A stretch of DNA of 64,000 bases from an uncultured Lentibacter sp. (GCA_947497495.1 CANMGT010000002.1:124001-188000), one strand, 5' to 3'; positions 48,099 through 57,000 are shown, numbered from the stretch's first letter. Notes: generated by a model not told the origin, from the letters alone. Translations and numbers: made by a program.

Positions 48099-48740
48099 AT
48101 GCGTGTTTTGATTGCCGACGACCATGACTTGCTGCGCGACACTCTCGTTCTGTTTTTGCAAGGACAGGGGAACATAGAAACACAGATTGCGGCTGACCTT
48201 GATGAGGCCTGTGAGATCATCGAAGCGGAAGATGCCTTTGATCTCATTTTGCTCGATTTCAACATGCCCGGCATGAATGGCCTTGAAGGCCTGACCAAGG
48301 CGATGGCCCTGAAGGGCGGGCAACGCGTTGCGCTTATGTCAGGACAGGCCACACGTGAAGTCGCGGAAAAAGCACTAGAAGCAGGTGCTGCCGGTTTTGT
48401 TCCCAAAACGCTTTCTGCAAAGTCGATGGTTAACGCCGTCCGCTTTATGGCCATGGGCGAGCAATATGCCCCGATCGACTTTATGACAGCCGTTCCGGAC
48501 GAGCCTGTAAATGCGTTGGCCGAAAAGCTGTCACCGCGCGAGATGCAAGTTCTTGAGGGCCTGACAGAAGGGAAGTCAAACAAGGAAATTGCACGCGATC
48601 TGGATATTCAGGAACCGACGGTCAAGCTGCACATGAAAACGCTCTATCGTAAGGTCGGCGCTGCCAACCGCACTCAAGCCGCGCTCATCGCACGGGAAGC
48701 GGGCCTGTTTTCAAATACCCTAAAGGATAGGTTCGGCTGA
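48099..48740 (+). CDS. LuxR/NarL-type response regulator
   Basis: A 213-residue transcription factor. The receiver domain has acidic Asp7 and Asp8, the phosphorylated Asp53 (LILLDFNMPGMNG) and Lys103 (GFVPKT). The C-terminal HTH is typical LuxR/NarL: LSPREMQVLEGLTEGKSNKE, IARDLDIQEPTVKLHMKTLY, RKVGAANRTQAALIA. It is not paired with an adjacent kinase and is probably served by the hybrid kinase at 42357. AAGGAG lies 11 bases upstream of the ATG. Box 3 precedes it and box 4 overlaps its last codons, so it may regulate itself and the genes after it. Confidence 0.93.
   Translation: MRVLIADDHDLLRDTLVLFLQGQGNIETQIAADLDEACEIIEAEDAFDLILLDFNMPGMNGLEGLTKAMALKGGQRVALMSGQATREVAEKALEAGAAGFVPKTLSAKSMVNAVRFMAMGEQYAPIDFMTAVPDEPVNALAEKLSPREMQVLEGLTEGKSNKEIARDLDIQEPTVKLHMKTLYRKVGAANRTQAALIAREAGLFSNTLKDRFG
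48714..48731 (+). promoter_or_regulatory. Regulatory box 4, degenerate left half
   Basis: AATACCC-TAAA-GGATAGG: the right half is perfect and the left keeps T, A, C, C of CCTATCC at the same spacing. It overlaps the end of the response regulator gene, 91 bases before the ATG of the chain-length gene at 48823. Confidence 0.4.
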
Positions 48741-48822
48741 CCATCTACGCGACTGACCAAGCCAGCTGCGCAGAAGAAACTGACAACACGATGAGCTAGT
48801 TACGGGGCATGGAGTACCTGTA

Positions 48823-50277
48823 ATGAATCTCACGTTGCCAAGACTATCAAGCCTGTCCTTGCCACATATAAAATACCGCGCAAGCCTTGAGCGTATTTTC
48901 CTTGGTGGCCGCCTTCATGATTTGGGCCGACTACCACGTTACGCGGCCTTTGCAACCCTCGGCTTTGTTCTCATTTGGATGCCCATCACAGGGTATCTGA
49001 AATCAGCACCCGTGGTTTACAGGTCTCATGCCTCCCTTATTCTACCGGGGTCTGGCGCTTCGGCTTCGATGAACCTTAACGGGATCGGACAGGCCTCATC
49101 TTATGCAAATTCAGCCTTCGCCAGCAATTCCGTCAGCCCTACAGAAACCTACAAGAGGCTCCTTAACGCAGACCGCATTCTCTTAACGGCAATAGATGCA
49201 CTCGAAGAAACGCGGGCAGACTTTGGCAAGCCGCGCGTCAATCTTGTTGATCAAACAAGCCTTATTCACGTGGAGATGGCAGGCAACAGCCCCGAGCAGT
49301 CGCAGGCGCGAGCGAACGCCCTGCTGATGGCCTTCTTTTCCGAACTCACGGCGCTGAGGAATGACGAACAGCGCACGCGTGAAGACAGCGGTCTGATTGC
49401 GATCAGCGAATACCGCAAGTCGGTTGCGACGACACGCGCCGACATAGACCGGCTCCAAGCGACTTCGGGCCTGATCTCGCCAGAGCAGTATGACGAGCTT
49501 CTCAGCGGCGCGAATACTTCAGAAGTCGAATTGTATCGCTTGTCTGCTTCTCTCAGCGACCGAACCCAAGTAGTGCAGGCGCTAGAAGGGGCGTTAGGGC
49601 TGTCTTCCAACTTGGCGGCGGTCACGCTCAAGCTGTTCGCCGATGCAGAGTTTGTTTCCTTGAATGCCGAACGCGCCAAACTTGCAGCGGAACTGGCCGA
49701 TGTAGGCTCGCAGTTCGGGCGTAACCACCCCAAGGTTCAGGCGCGAAGGCTCTCGTATGAAGCCGCTCAGACCGGAGCGGTCAACCGCGCTCGCCAAGTG
49801 ACTGGCATGAATGAAGAACAGCTGGCTGGTTTGGATTTCGCACCAGACGGCGCACGTGCCGAATTGCTGGCGCGCTTGGTTCAGCAAGAAGCCGAACGCG
49901 CAGGCATGCAACGCCAATTCGACGTGCAGAAAGCTCAGCTGGAAAAACAGCGAAGGCTTATCACGCAACTGGCAGCGCCTGCCGCAAAGCTGCAAGATCT
50001 GCAGCGTGATTTCACAGTTGCTGAAGCTGTCTTTGCATCGGCCATAGCCCGCAGCCAGACAAGTAAGTCAGATGTTTATGCATCTTACCCGTTGGTGCAA
50101 ATTCTTGAGAACCCGTCGCTGCCCGAAAAACCAACTTCTCCAAACCGTAAGATCGCTGTCGCGGCTGGCATTGCCGCAACATTCTGCATGCTCGTCGGGT
50201 TGGTCTTGGGATGGATACGTCTTGCTCTCATCACCAAATTGCGTCGCAAACCCGAAGAGCGTACAGATGCCGAATAA
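48823..50277 (+). CDS. Chain-length determinant / polysaccharide co-polymerase (GumC/Wzz-like)
   Basis: A 484-residue inner-membrane protein with two terminal membrane segments (AAFATLGFVLIWMPITGYL near residue 50 and VAAGIAATFCMLVGLVLGWI near 455) and a long periplasmic coiled-coil region between (YRSHASLILPGSGASASMNL, then many Glu/Ala/Gln heptads). The PxxPxxP-like SLPEKPTSPNRK precedes the second segment. No C-terminal tyrosine kinase domain is present, so this is the GumC type rather than a Wzc. It would set polymer length with the OPX channel. It overlaps the ligase gene by 11 bases. Confidence 0.88.
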   Translation: MNLTLPRLSSLSLPHIKYRASLERIFLGGRLHDLGRLPRYAAFATLGFVLIWMPITGYLKSAPVVYRSHASLILPGSGASASMNLNGIGQASSYANSAFASNSVSPTETYKRLLNADRILLTAIDALEETRADFGKPRVNLVDQTSLIHVEMAGNSPEQSQARANALLMAFFSELTALRNDEQRTREDSGLIAISEYRKSVATTRADIDRLQATSGLISPEQYDELLSGANTSEVELYRLSASLSDRTQVVQALEGALGLSSNLAAVTLKLFADAEFVSLNAERAKLAAELADVGSQFGRNHPKVQARRLSYEAAQTGAVNRARQVTGMNEEQLAGLDFAPDGARAELLARLVQQEAERAGMQRQFDVQKAQLEKQRRLITQLAAPAAKLQDLQRDFTVAEAVFASAIARSQTSKSDVYASYPLVQILENPSLPEKPTSPNRKIAVAAGIAATFCMLVGLVLGWIRLALITKLRRKPEERTDAE

Positions 50278-51529
50278 TCCTATTGAGCAGCTCGTCTTCA
50301 AGACGATGGCTTTCACGTGGGTGTTTTATGCCTTCGGTGCGCTTTACGTGGTTGGCCCTGTGCTTGCGTGGACGCTCGCGGGGCTTGCGCTTCTGTGCCT
50401 TTATCTCGGAGATGTTGTGCGCAAAGACATGCGCGCGACGGGCCCGATACCTCCGCTTGTTTGGGCATGGATCATCGGAATGTTCGTTATGTTAATCGCC
50501 CTTTGGATTGGTCACCTCGACTGGGGGCTAGGGCTCAAAAAAACTATAAAGTCATCAATCGGCTGGGCCAAAGGGTGGGCGCTTTTGGCTTTGTTTCCAC
50601 TTGCGGGGGCCGTGCTTCCGATCCGCCGTGACGTTTTGATCCGCGGTCAAAGTGTCGTCGGAGCTTGCACACTTGCGCTCGCGCCCTTGCTTTTGGCTGC
50701 TCCCTATTTGGGGCTTCCAGAACGCGTGTTCACCTCCCCACTCAAAGCTGTTGGTGGGCCAGGGCCCGAATATTTCACCGTTTTTCTTTATACGTTAGAC
50801 CCCGCCAGTTGGACGCCACGCTGGCAGTTCTATGCGCCATGGTCGCCCTTTGCTGCTTTGCTGGGGGTGATATCTGTGCTGTTTGCCTTAGAAGAGAAGA
50901 GCAAAAGATGGATGGCAATCGGCCTTGCGGCAGGATTACTCATGATCTTTGCATCAAAGTCTCGTATGGGATTGGTCGGTTTGGTGGCGTGCACGACACT
51001 GCCTCGTTTGATGCCGCTGATCTTACGTGGCTGGGCTTGGAATATTGTGGCCGTTCTATCGGCCTCATTGGCTGTCTTAGGAACTGCCTTATTCCAACTT
51101 TTCCATGATGCTGTCAGCACGTTTAAAGGGGCAAGGGCGGACAGTACGCGCGTGCGCGAAACACTTCAAAGAATAGCTTATGAACGGTGGTCTAACGAAG
51201 CAGTCTGGTTTGGGCACGGCACGGTGCACCCCGGGCCACATATCGTTGAGTACATGCCGATCGGCAGTCATCACACATGGTATGGCTTACTGTTTGTAAA
51301 GGGACTGGTTGGCTTTGTGGCCCTTCTTGTTCCAATGGTATGGCACACGCTCTTTGTTTTGCAACAAGCCGCTTTATCGCCCAAGGGCAGGCTCCCTATG
51401 GGGATCATTCTGACACTTATTTTGCTGTCTTTCGGAGAGAACGTAGAAATCGAAGTCTACTTATTGTGGCCAGCACTCCTTCTTCTCGGCGTGAATATCC
51501 ATGAGGCCAGATCCGATGACAGCTCATAA
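50267..51529 (+). CDS. O-antigen ligase/polymerase family membrane protein (Wzy-like)
   Basis: A 420-residue protein with about ten hydrophobic segments and a large periplasmic loop in the C-terminal half containing SKSRMGLVGLV and FGHGTVHPGPHIVEYMPIGS-HHTWYGLLFVKGLVG; the Arg and the H-x-H near the loop end are typical of the WaaL/Wzy family. In this context it is the probable polymerase of the repeat unit. The ATG at 50267 lies inside the end of the chain-length gene. It is the last cargo gene before the right island end. Confidence 0.87.
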   Translation: MPNNPIEQLVFKTMAFTWVFYAFGALYVVGPVLAWTLAGLALLCLYLGDVVRKDMRATGPIPPLVWAWIIGMFVMLIALWIGHLDWGLGLKKTIKSSIGWAKGWALLALFPLAGAVLPIRRDVLIRGQSVVGACTLALAPLLLAAPYLGLPERVFTSPLKAVGGPGPEYFTVFLYTLDPASWTPRWQFYAPWSPFAALLGVISVLFALEEKSKRWMAIGLAAGLLMIFASKSRMGLVGLVACTTLPRLMPLILRGWAWNIVAVLSASLAVLGTALFQLFHDAVSTFKGARADSTRVRETLQRIAYERWSNEAVWFGHGTVHPGPHIVEYMPIGSHHTWYGLLFVKGLVGFVALLVPMVWHTLFVLQQAALSPKGRLPMGIILTLILLSFGENVEIEVYLLWPALLLLGVNIHEARSDDSS

Positions 51530-51602
51530 CTGGGCATTAGCCTTCGTAGGTTTTCATAGCTGTGTTGAGGGTTGGGCTTGAGGTTCGGAGGAAGAGTGAA
51601 TC

Positions 51603-51807
51603 CTGCCTAGCTTCCGACTTCCCACCGTCACCTCGAAACGCAGTGCCTGGAATAGGTGCCGCCTTGTCGGGCAAAGCGCCTCTACTTCCCAAGGAGTTCA
51701 GGGCCTTGCGCACACGCTATGAACTCGCCGGCAATCTTCGGGATCTGGCGTTGTTCAGCGTTGCAATCGATAGCAAGTCGCGCGGTTGTGGCTTAGTGGT
51801 TAGATAG
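51603..51807 (+). pseudogene. Decayed tyrosine integrase copy
   Basis: Aligns codon by codon with the first third of the integrase at 35672: LPTVTSKRSAWNRCRLVG here versus LPAVTPKRRAWNKGRLVG there, and later YELAGNLRDLALFSVAIDSK versus LELAGNLRDLALFNVAIDSK. The start codon aligns to CTG, a net 2-base deletion near 51670-51685 shifts the frame, and homology ends with TAG at 51805. The upstream sequence (from ~51560) is also similar to that before 35672. It is a remnant of a second, older integrase or island. Confidence 0.8.
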
Positions 51808-51890
51808 CCACGATTGGCCTCGCCGCACCGCAAAAAGCACTCTACTGCAACTGCGAGTATATGCTGCGTCAGCAACATGCCCAAACACCA

Positions 51891-52049
51891 ATGTCGGAAA
51901 AGTCCCGCACAGGAGGCCTCGGTGCAAAGCGCAGCGAATGTCTCCTTCCCGCCCGTTGCAACAGATGCCGCATCTTGCTTATTGGGCTCAAAGCAGGTCT
52001 TGACCGTAACACTTTGTTCTGCGGCTTTTGTAAGGTTACAGCGCCATGA
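51891..52049 (+). CDS. Possible small zinc-ribbon-like protein
   Basis: A 52-residue frame from the ATG at 51891 (or 62 from 51861) contains two CxxC pairs: PARCNRCRILLIG and TLFCGFCKV, 16 residues apart, as in a zinc ribbon. No ribosome-binding site is evident, and the region is the decayed end of the island, so chance is possible. No family recognised. Confidence 0.22.
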   Translation: MSEKSRTGGLGAKRSECLLPARCNRCRILLIGLKAGLDRNTLFCGFCKVTAP

Positions 52050-52061
52050 CTATCGGCTCGA

Positions 52062-52121
52062 AAAGTTGGAAAGTGCACTTGTAAGCTGTTGATATTATTG
52101 TTGGGTGGTTTTTCCAACTTT
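52062..52121. repeat. Right-end arm-type repeats
   Basis: AAAGTTGGAAA (52062-52072) and TTTCCAACTTT (52111-52121) form a perfect 11-bp inverted repeat, with TTGTAAGCT at 52079-52087 between. The same elements occur at the left end of the island. Confidence 0.5.
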
Positions 52122-52160
52122 ACCAACTAACCATTTGTTTTAGTGTGTTAAAGCAGCTTT

Positions 52161-52176
52161 CTATCGGGTGCACCAT
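52161..52176 (+). repeat. Attachment repeat attR core
   Basis: CTATCGGGTGCACCAT, a 16-bp copy of the tRNA-Arg 3' end with no tRNA sequence before it. Confidence 0.85.
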
Positions 52177-52219
52177 TTCTTGTTTCAGAACAGAGCGCTT
52201 GCGGCGCACAGGTTGTTTG

Positions 52220-52276
52220 GCGTGTCTTTCAGACACGCGGTGCCTCCGGCGGGGATATTTTTAAAGAGAAGAAAGG
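52220..52276 (+). repeat. Dispersed intergenic repeat, copy F
   Basis: Hairpin GCGTGTCT-TTC-AGACACGC (52220-52238), then GCCTCCGGCGGGGATATTTT and TAAAGAGAAGAAAGG. Its tail supplies the T-rich tract of the acnA terminator on the other strand. Confidence 0.6.
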
Positions 52277-52294
52277 GGCCGTGTGTTTGGCCCC
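52259..52294 (-). terminator. Intrinsic terminator after acnA
   Basis: Arms GGGGCC (52275-52280) and GGCCCC (52289-52294) with an 8-base loop; on the minus strand followed by TTTCTTCTCTTTAAAAA, which is the tail of repeat copy F. Confidence 0.7.
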
Positions 52295-52315
52295 TCTCGC
52301 GGGTCATCTCACCGG

Positions 52316-55000
52316 TTACGATTTGGCGAGGTCGCGCAGAACGTAGTGCAACACGCCGCCATGTTCGATGTATTCGATCTCGATTGCGGTATCGATGCGG
52401 CACTTGAGGGAGATATCTTTGCGGCTGCCATCGGCCATTGTGATGGTGCAGGGCACTTCCTCAAGCGGGGTTATGCTGTCCAGGCCAGAGATCGAAACGC
52501 TTTCTTCACCCGTAAGGCCAAGGGAAAGCCGTGTGTCGCCGCCTGTAAACTCGAAAGGGATCACGCCCATGCCAACAAGGTTTGAGCGGTGAATGCGCTC
52601 GAAGCTTTCCGCGATGACAGCCTTCACGCCCAAGAGCGCTGTGCCCTTGGCCGCCCAGTCGCGGCTTGAGCCAGCGCCGTATTGCACACCACCAAGGACT
52701 ACAAGCGGCGTGCCTTGGTCTTTGTAGGCCATCGCCGCATCAAAGATAGAGGATTGCGCACCATCTGGCCCCTTGGTGTAGCCGCCTTCCACACCATCCA
52801 GCATCTCGTTTTTGATGCGAATGTTGGCGAAAGTGCCTCGCATCATCACCTCATGGTTGCCGCGTCGTGACCCATAGGAGTTAAACTCGCGCAGAGGCAC
52901 GCCGTGCTCAGTGAGGTAGCGGCCTGCAGGCGAGTCTGCGGTGAACGAGCCTGCCGGCGAGATGTGGTCAGTTGTCACCATATCGCCCAGCACGGCGAGC
53001 ACGCGCGCGTTTTCAACGTTGGTGATCTTGCCTGGGACTTTGCCCATGCCCTGAAAGTAGGGCGGGTTCTGGATGTAGGTTGAGGCAGGCGGCCAGTCGT
53101 AGACTTCGCCGCCCGTCACTTCGACGCTTCGCCACTTGGCGTCGCCCTTGAAAACATCCGCATACTTTGACTGGAAAGCCTCGCGCGTAACTGTTTTGTT
53201 GACCAGTTCAGCGATCTCTTCGGTGCTTGGCCAGATGTCCTTGAGGTAGACGTCTTTTCCCTCGGGCGTTTGCGAGATGGGGGCTGTGGCGAGGTCGATG
53301 TCCATCGTGCCCGCCAGCGCATAGGCAACAACCAAAGGCGGCGAGGCCAGATAGTTGGCGCGCACATCAGGCGAGATGCGGCCCTCGAAGTTGCGGTTGC
53401 CCGACAAAACAGAGGTCGCCACCAAGTCACCCTCGGCAATGGCCTCTGACAGCTCCTTTTGCAGCGGACCGGAGTTGCCGATGCAGGTTGTGCAGCCATA
53501 GCCCACAAGGTTGAAGCCGATTTTGTCGAGGTCCTCCTGCAGCCCCGCGGCTTCGAGATAGGCCGAGACAACCTGCGAGCCGGGCGCAAGCGAGGTCTTC
53601 ACCCATGGCTTTCTGTTGAGCCCCAGAGCTGCGGCTTTGCGCGCCACAAGCCCCGCGCCGATCATCACATAGGGGTTTGAGGTGTTGGTGCAACTCGTGA
53701 TCGAGGCAATCACAACATCGCCCGAGCTGAGCGTGTAATCTTCGCCCGCAACAGCAACTTCCTTGTCCAACGGGCGCTTGAACGTCTCCGCCATTTCCTG
53801 GCGAAAGGCATGCTGCGCATTTGTCAGCGGCACGTAGTCTTGCGGACGTTTTGGCCCGGAGATCGCCGGAACGATCGTGCCCATATCAAGGCTCAGGGTG
53901 CTGGAATAGATCGGCGCATAGTCATCGCCGCGCCAGAAGCCGTTCTCTTTGGCATAGGCTTCCACCAGCGCGATGCGCGCCTCGTCGCGGCCCGTCGTGC
54001 GCATATAGCGCAGGGTTTCGCCATCAATCGGAAAGAACCCGCAAGTCGCGCCATATTCTGGCGCCATATTGGCAATTGTTGCACGGTCAGCCAGCGGCAA
54101 GCGGTTCAGGCCTTCGCCGAAAAACTCAACAAATTTGCCAACAACGCCATGGGCACGCAGCATTTCAACGACTTTCAACACCAAGTCCGTGCCAGTGGTG
54201 CCCTCCATCATGTCGCCCGTCAGCTCAAAGCCGACAACCTCGGGAATGAGCATCGAAATCGGCTGGCCAAGCATCGCCGCTTCAGCCTCGATCCCGCCAA
54301 CGCCCCAGCCAAGCACGGCCACGCCATTGACCATGGTTGTGTGGCTGTCGGTGCCGACAAGCGTGTCAGGGTAGGCCACTTGCGCGCCGCTCTGGTCACT
54401 GTCTGTCCAGACAGTTTGCGCCAGATACTCAAGGTTCACCTGGTGGCAGATCCCCGTTCCGGGCGGCACAACGCGGAAGTTATCAAACGCCGACTGGCCC
54501 CATTTGAGAAACTGGTAGCGCTCCATATTGCGCTCATACTCGCGGTCAACGTTCATCTGGAACGCGCGCGGGTTTCCGAATTCGTCGATCATCACCGAGT
54601 GGTCGATCACTAGATCAACCGGCGCCAGCGGGTTGATCTTCTGGGCGTCCCCGCCGAGTGCCTTGATGCCATCGCGCATTGCCGCCAAGTCTACCACCGC
54701 AGGCACGCCTGTGAAGTCCTGCATCAACACGCGGGCAGGGCGATAGGCGATCTCGCGGGGGTTCTTACCGCCGTTGTCTGCCCAGTCTGAAAAGGCTTTG
54801 ATATCATCCAGCGTGACAGTCTTACCGTCTTCAAAGCGCAGCATGTTTTCGAGCACCACCTTGAGAGCAGCGGGCAGGCGCGCAAAGCTGCCAAGCCCGT
54901 TGGCCTCGGCTTGAGGGATGGAATAATACTCAACGGATTGCGCGCCAACTGTGAGCGTTTTGCGTGTCTTTGCGCTGTCGTGTCCAACTGCAATAGTCAT
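52316..55000 (-). CDS. acnA: Aconitate hydratase A
   Basis: TCA-cycle enzyme interconverting citrate and isocitrate through a [4Fe-4S] cluster. The 894-residue protein is of AcnA/IRP1 length. The cluster cysteines are in ITSCTNTSNPYVMIGAGL and GCTTCIGNSGPL; active-site features include VGTDSHTTMVNGVAVLGWGV, SYGSRRGNHEVMMRGTFANI and QYGAGSSRDWAAKGTALLGV. GGAGAC precedes the start. It stands alone as the first core gene right of the island. Confidence 0.97.
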   Translation of the reverse strand: MTIAVGHDSAKTRKTLTVGAQSVEYYSIPQAEANGLGSFARLPAALKVVLENMLRFEDGKTVTLDDIKAFSDWADNGGKNPREIAYRPARVLMQDFTGVPAVVDLAAMRDGIKALGGDAQKINPLAPVDLVIDHSVMIDEFGNPRAFQMNVDREYERNMERYQFLKWGQSAFDNFRVVPPGTGICHQVNLEYLAQTVWTDSDQSGAQVAYPDTLVGTDSHTTMVNGVAVLGWGVGGIEAEAAMLGQPISMLIPEVVGFELTGDMMEGTTGTDLVLKVVEMLRAHGVVGKFVEFFGEGLNRLPLADRATIANMAPEYGATCGFFPIDGETLRYMRTTGRDEARIALVEAYAKENGFWRGDDYAPIYSSTLSLDMGTIVPAISGPKRPQDYVPLTNAQHAFRQEMAETFKRPLDKEVAVAGEDYTLSSGDVVIASITSCTNTSNPYVMIGAGLVARKAAALGLNRKPWVKTSLAPGSQVVSAYLEAAGLQEDLDKIGFNLVGYGCTTCIGNSGPLQKELSEAIAEGDLVATSVLSGNRNFEGRISPDVRANYLASPPLVVAYALAGTMDIDLATAPISQTPEGKDVYLKDIWPSTEEIAELVNKTVTREAFQSKYADVFKGDAKWRSVEVTGGEVYDWPPASTYIQNPPYFQGMGKVPGKITNVENARVLAVLGDMVTTDHISPAGSFTADSPAGRYLTEHGVPLREFNSYGSRRGNHEVMMRGTFANIRIKNEMLDGVEGGYTKGPDGAQSSIFDAAMAYKDQGTPLVVLGGVQYGAGSSRDWAAKGTALLGVKAVIAESFERIHRSNLVGMGVIPFEFTGGDTRLSLGLTGEESVSISGLDSITPLEEVPCTITMADGSRKDISLKCRIDTAIEIEYIEHGGVLHYVLRDLAKS

Positions 55001-55171
55001 TTTATGTCTCCGATCCGTGAGAAAGCATGCTGACTTGATGTTGCCTCAACCAGTGCTTGCGTTCAAGGAATGAAAGCCGCGTTCACATCACTATAGAGCG
55101 AGGCCTGCGTGCAAGGTTTTGCAAATCAGCGCGAATCCTCTATGTAGGCACATCGCAAGCGGACAAAAGCC

Positions 55172-56380
55172 ATGACACACGACACACCCATGACCCCACC
55201 TGTCACTCCAGACGCGCTGACAGTGCCACGCAAGGTGCCCGAATACGCGGGTGGCAAGCGCAACATCGTCGGGCTGACCCGTGAGGGGCTCAAGGCCGCG
55301 CTGCTTGAAATCGGCACGCCCGAGAAGCAGGCCAAAATGCGCACAGGCCAGATATGGCAGTGGGTTTACCAATGGGGTGTGCGAGACTTTCACGCCATGA
55401 CAAACCTGAGCAAGGCCTTTCGCGCCGAGCTTGACGAAGCCTTTGTCATCGCGCTGCCCGAAATCGTGGACAAACAAGTTTCCGCAGATGGCACGCGCAA
55501 GTACCTGGTACGCATCAACGGCGGCCATGAAGTCGAGGTTGTCTACATCCCCGAAGAAAGCCGCGGCACGCTGTGCATTTCAAGTCAGGTTGGCTGCACG
55601 CTGACTTGCTCGTTCTGCCACACGGGCACGCAAAAGCTGGTGCGCAACCTCACGGCTGGCGAGATCATCGGGCAAGTCATGCTGGCGCGTGACGACTTGG
55701 GCGAATGGCCCGAACCCGGTGTTTCCACAGCCGACAACGGGCCGCGCCTTTTGTCAAACGTCGTGCTGATGGGCATGGGCGAGCCGCTTTACAACTTTGA
55801 CAACGTGCGCGATGCGATGAAAATCGCGATGGACGGTGAGGGGATCGCCCTGTCGCGTCGCCGCATCACGCTGTCGACATCCGGTATCGTGCCCGAGATC
55901 GCCCGCGCCGCCGACGAGATCGGTTGTTTGCTGGCTGTCAGCTTTCACGCCACGACAGACGAGGTGCGCAACACGCTGGTGCCGATCAACAAGAAATATA
56001 ACATCGAGACGCTGCTCGCGGCCTTGCGCGACTACCCGCGCCTGAGCAATTCCGAGCGCATCACTTTTGAATATGTGATGATCAAAGGCGTGAACGACTC
56101 TGAAGAAGATGCGCGCCGACTGGTTTCGCTGATCAAGGGCATTCCCGCCAAGATCAACCTGATCCCCTTCAACGAATGGCCCGGCTCGGGCTATGAGCGC
56201 TCAAGCTGGACGCAAATCAAGAAGTTCGCCGACATCGTGTTTGACGCGGGCTATGCCTCGCCGATCCGCAAACCGCGCGGCGAAGACATCATGGCAGCCT
56301 GCGGTCAGCTCAAGTCCGCAACAGAACGCGCCCGCAAGTCCCGCCGCCAAATTGAGGCAGAAGCAGGGCTGGGCGGCTGA
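55172..56380 (+). CDS. rlmN: Dual-specificity 23S rRNA/tRNA (adenine-C2) methyltransferase RlmN
   Basis: A radical-SAM enzyme that methylates A2503 of 23S rRNA and A37 of some tRNAs. The 402-residue protein has the CxxxCxxC motif in [56 protein letters not shown], and the methyl-carrying cysteine in MAACGQLKS near residue 375. The N-terminal extension before [15 protein letters not shown] is proline-rich. Divergent from acnA with 171 bases between starts. Confidence 0.97.
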   Translation: MTHDTPMTPPVTPDALTVPRKVPEYAGGKRNIVGLTREGLKAALLEIGTPEKQAKMRTGQIWQWVYQWGVRDFHAMTNLSKAFRAELDEAFVIALPEIVDKQVSADGTRKYLVRINGGHEVEVVYIPEESRGTLCISSQVGCTLTCSFCHTGTQKLVRNLTAGEIIGQVMLARDDLGEWPEPGVSTADNGPRLLSNVVLMGMGEPLYNFDNVRDAMKIAMDGEGIALSRRRITLSTSGIVPEIARAADEIGCLLAVSFHATTDEVRNTLVPINKKYNIETLLAALRDYPRLSNSERITFEYVMIKGVNDSEEDARRLVSLIKGIPAKINLIPFNEWPGSGYERSSWTQIKKFADIVFDAGYASPIRKPRGEDIMAACGQLKSATERARKSRRQIEAEAGLGG

Positions 56381-56505
56381 CCCTGCCTTGAAATGACCTC
56401 AAGGTTCTTGATGTTTCCTCTTTTCCGCTAAATCCGCGCCACAGGCTGAGATCATCCTGATTTCGTAAACAGTGTGTTTATGCTGTTGGAAACAGGAGAC
56501 GTAAA

Positions 56506-56685
56506 ATGAACATGGATATCGAAACCATCCGCGACGTTGTGCTGCGTGAGCGCAAGCTGGCCGTTTCGGAACGCGAATGGAAACACCGCCTGCGCGGCTA
56601 CGGCTACGCGATCCGCACAAGCGACAAGGGCGCCTTTGTCACGTCGCTCCTCAAAGGCAATGATCTTTGCCAACTTCCGGTTTGA
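56506..56685 (+). CDS. Small protein of unknown function, tandem paralogue 1
   Basis: A 59-residue frame, MNMDIETIRDVVLRERKLAV onward, with AGGAGA ideally placed before the ATG. The second half, RLRGYGYAIRTSDKGAFVTS, resembles the second half of the next gene (RLAELGFALRQTASGTMLLT), so the two appear to be diverged tandem copies. No family recognised. The strong ribosome-binding site and the paralogue make it likely to be real. Confidence 0.65.
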   Translation: MNMDIETIRDVVLRERKLAVSEREWKHRLRGYGYAIRTSDKGAFVTSLLKGNDLCQLPV

Positions 56686-56689
56686 TCTG

Positions 56690-56875
56690 ATGATCCGCCA
56701 CTGCGACGCTGCAACGCTGCAGCAGATAAAAGCGCTGGTAACGCCCTTTATGGCGTTGCACAGCAAGACACGGAGCGACAGGCTCGCCGAACTTGGCTTC
56801 GCGCTGCGCCAGACAGCCTCCGGCACCATGCTGCTGACCTTGCCTCACAAACTTCCGGTGTGCGTGCTGTCCTAA
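56690..56875 (+). CDS. Small protein of unknown function, tandem paralogue 2
   Basis: A 61-residue frame starting MIRHCDAATLQQIKALVTPF, 4 bases after the previous stop and probably translated by coupling. Its C-terminal half has the pattern RL-x3-G(F/Y)A(I/L)R-x4-G-x-(F/M) shared with its neighbour. Cysteine and hydrophobic residues at the end (PVCVLS). No family recognised. Confidence 0.55.
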   Translation: MIRHCDAATLQQIKALVTPFMALHSKTRSDRLAELGFALRQTASGTMLLTLPHKLPVCVLS

Positions 56876-57000
56876 AGACAAGCCTGCACACCAGACCCGC
56901 TTTCAAAACTGCCAAACGCAAGCCCTGCGCCAGCCATCGTGTCTGGCGCCGAGCGTTTTTGTAAGCGCCTTTTCTCTCACCGAGGGTTAACAGAAATCTG

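Noticed and set aside
53810..54613. Plus-strand frame of 267 codons opposite acnA
   Set aside because: Mirror frame of a strongly conserved gene; composition (His/Arg/Ala-rich) is not protein-like.
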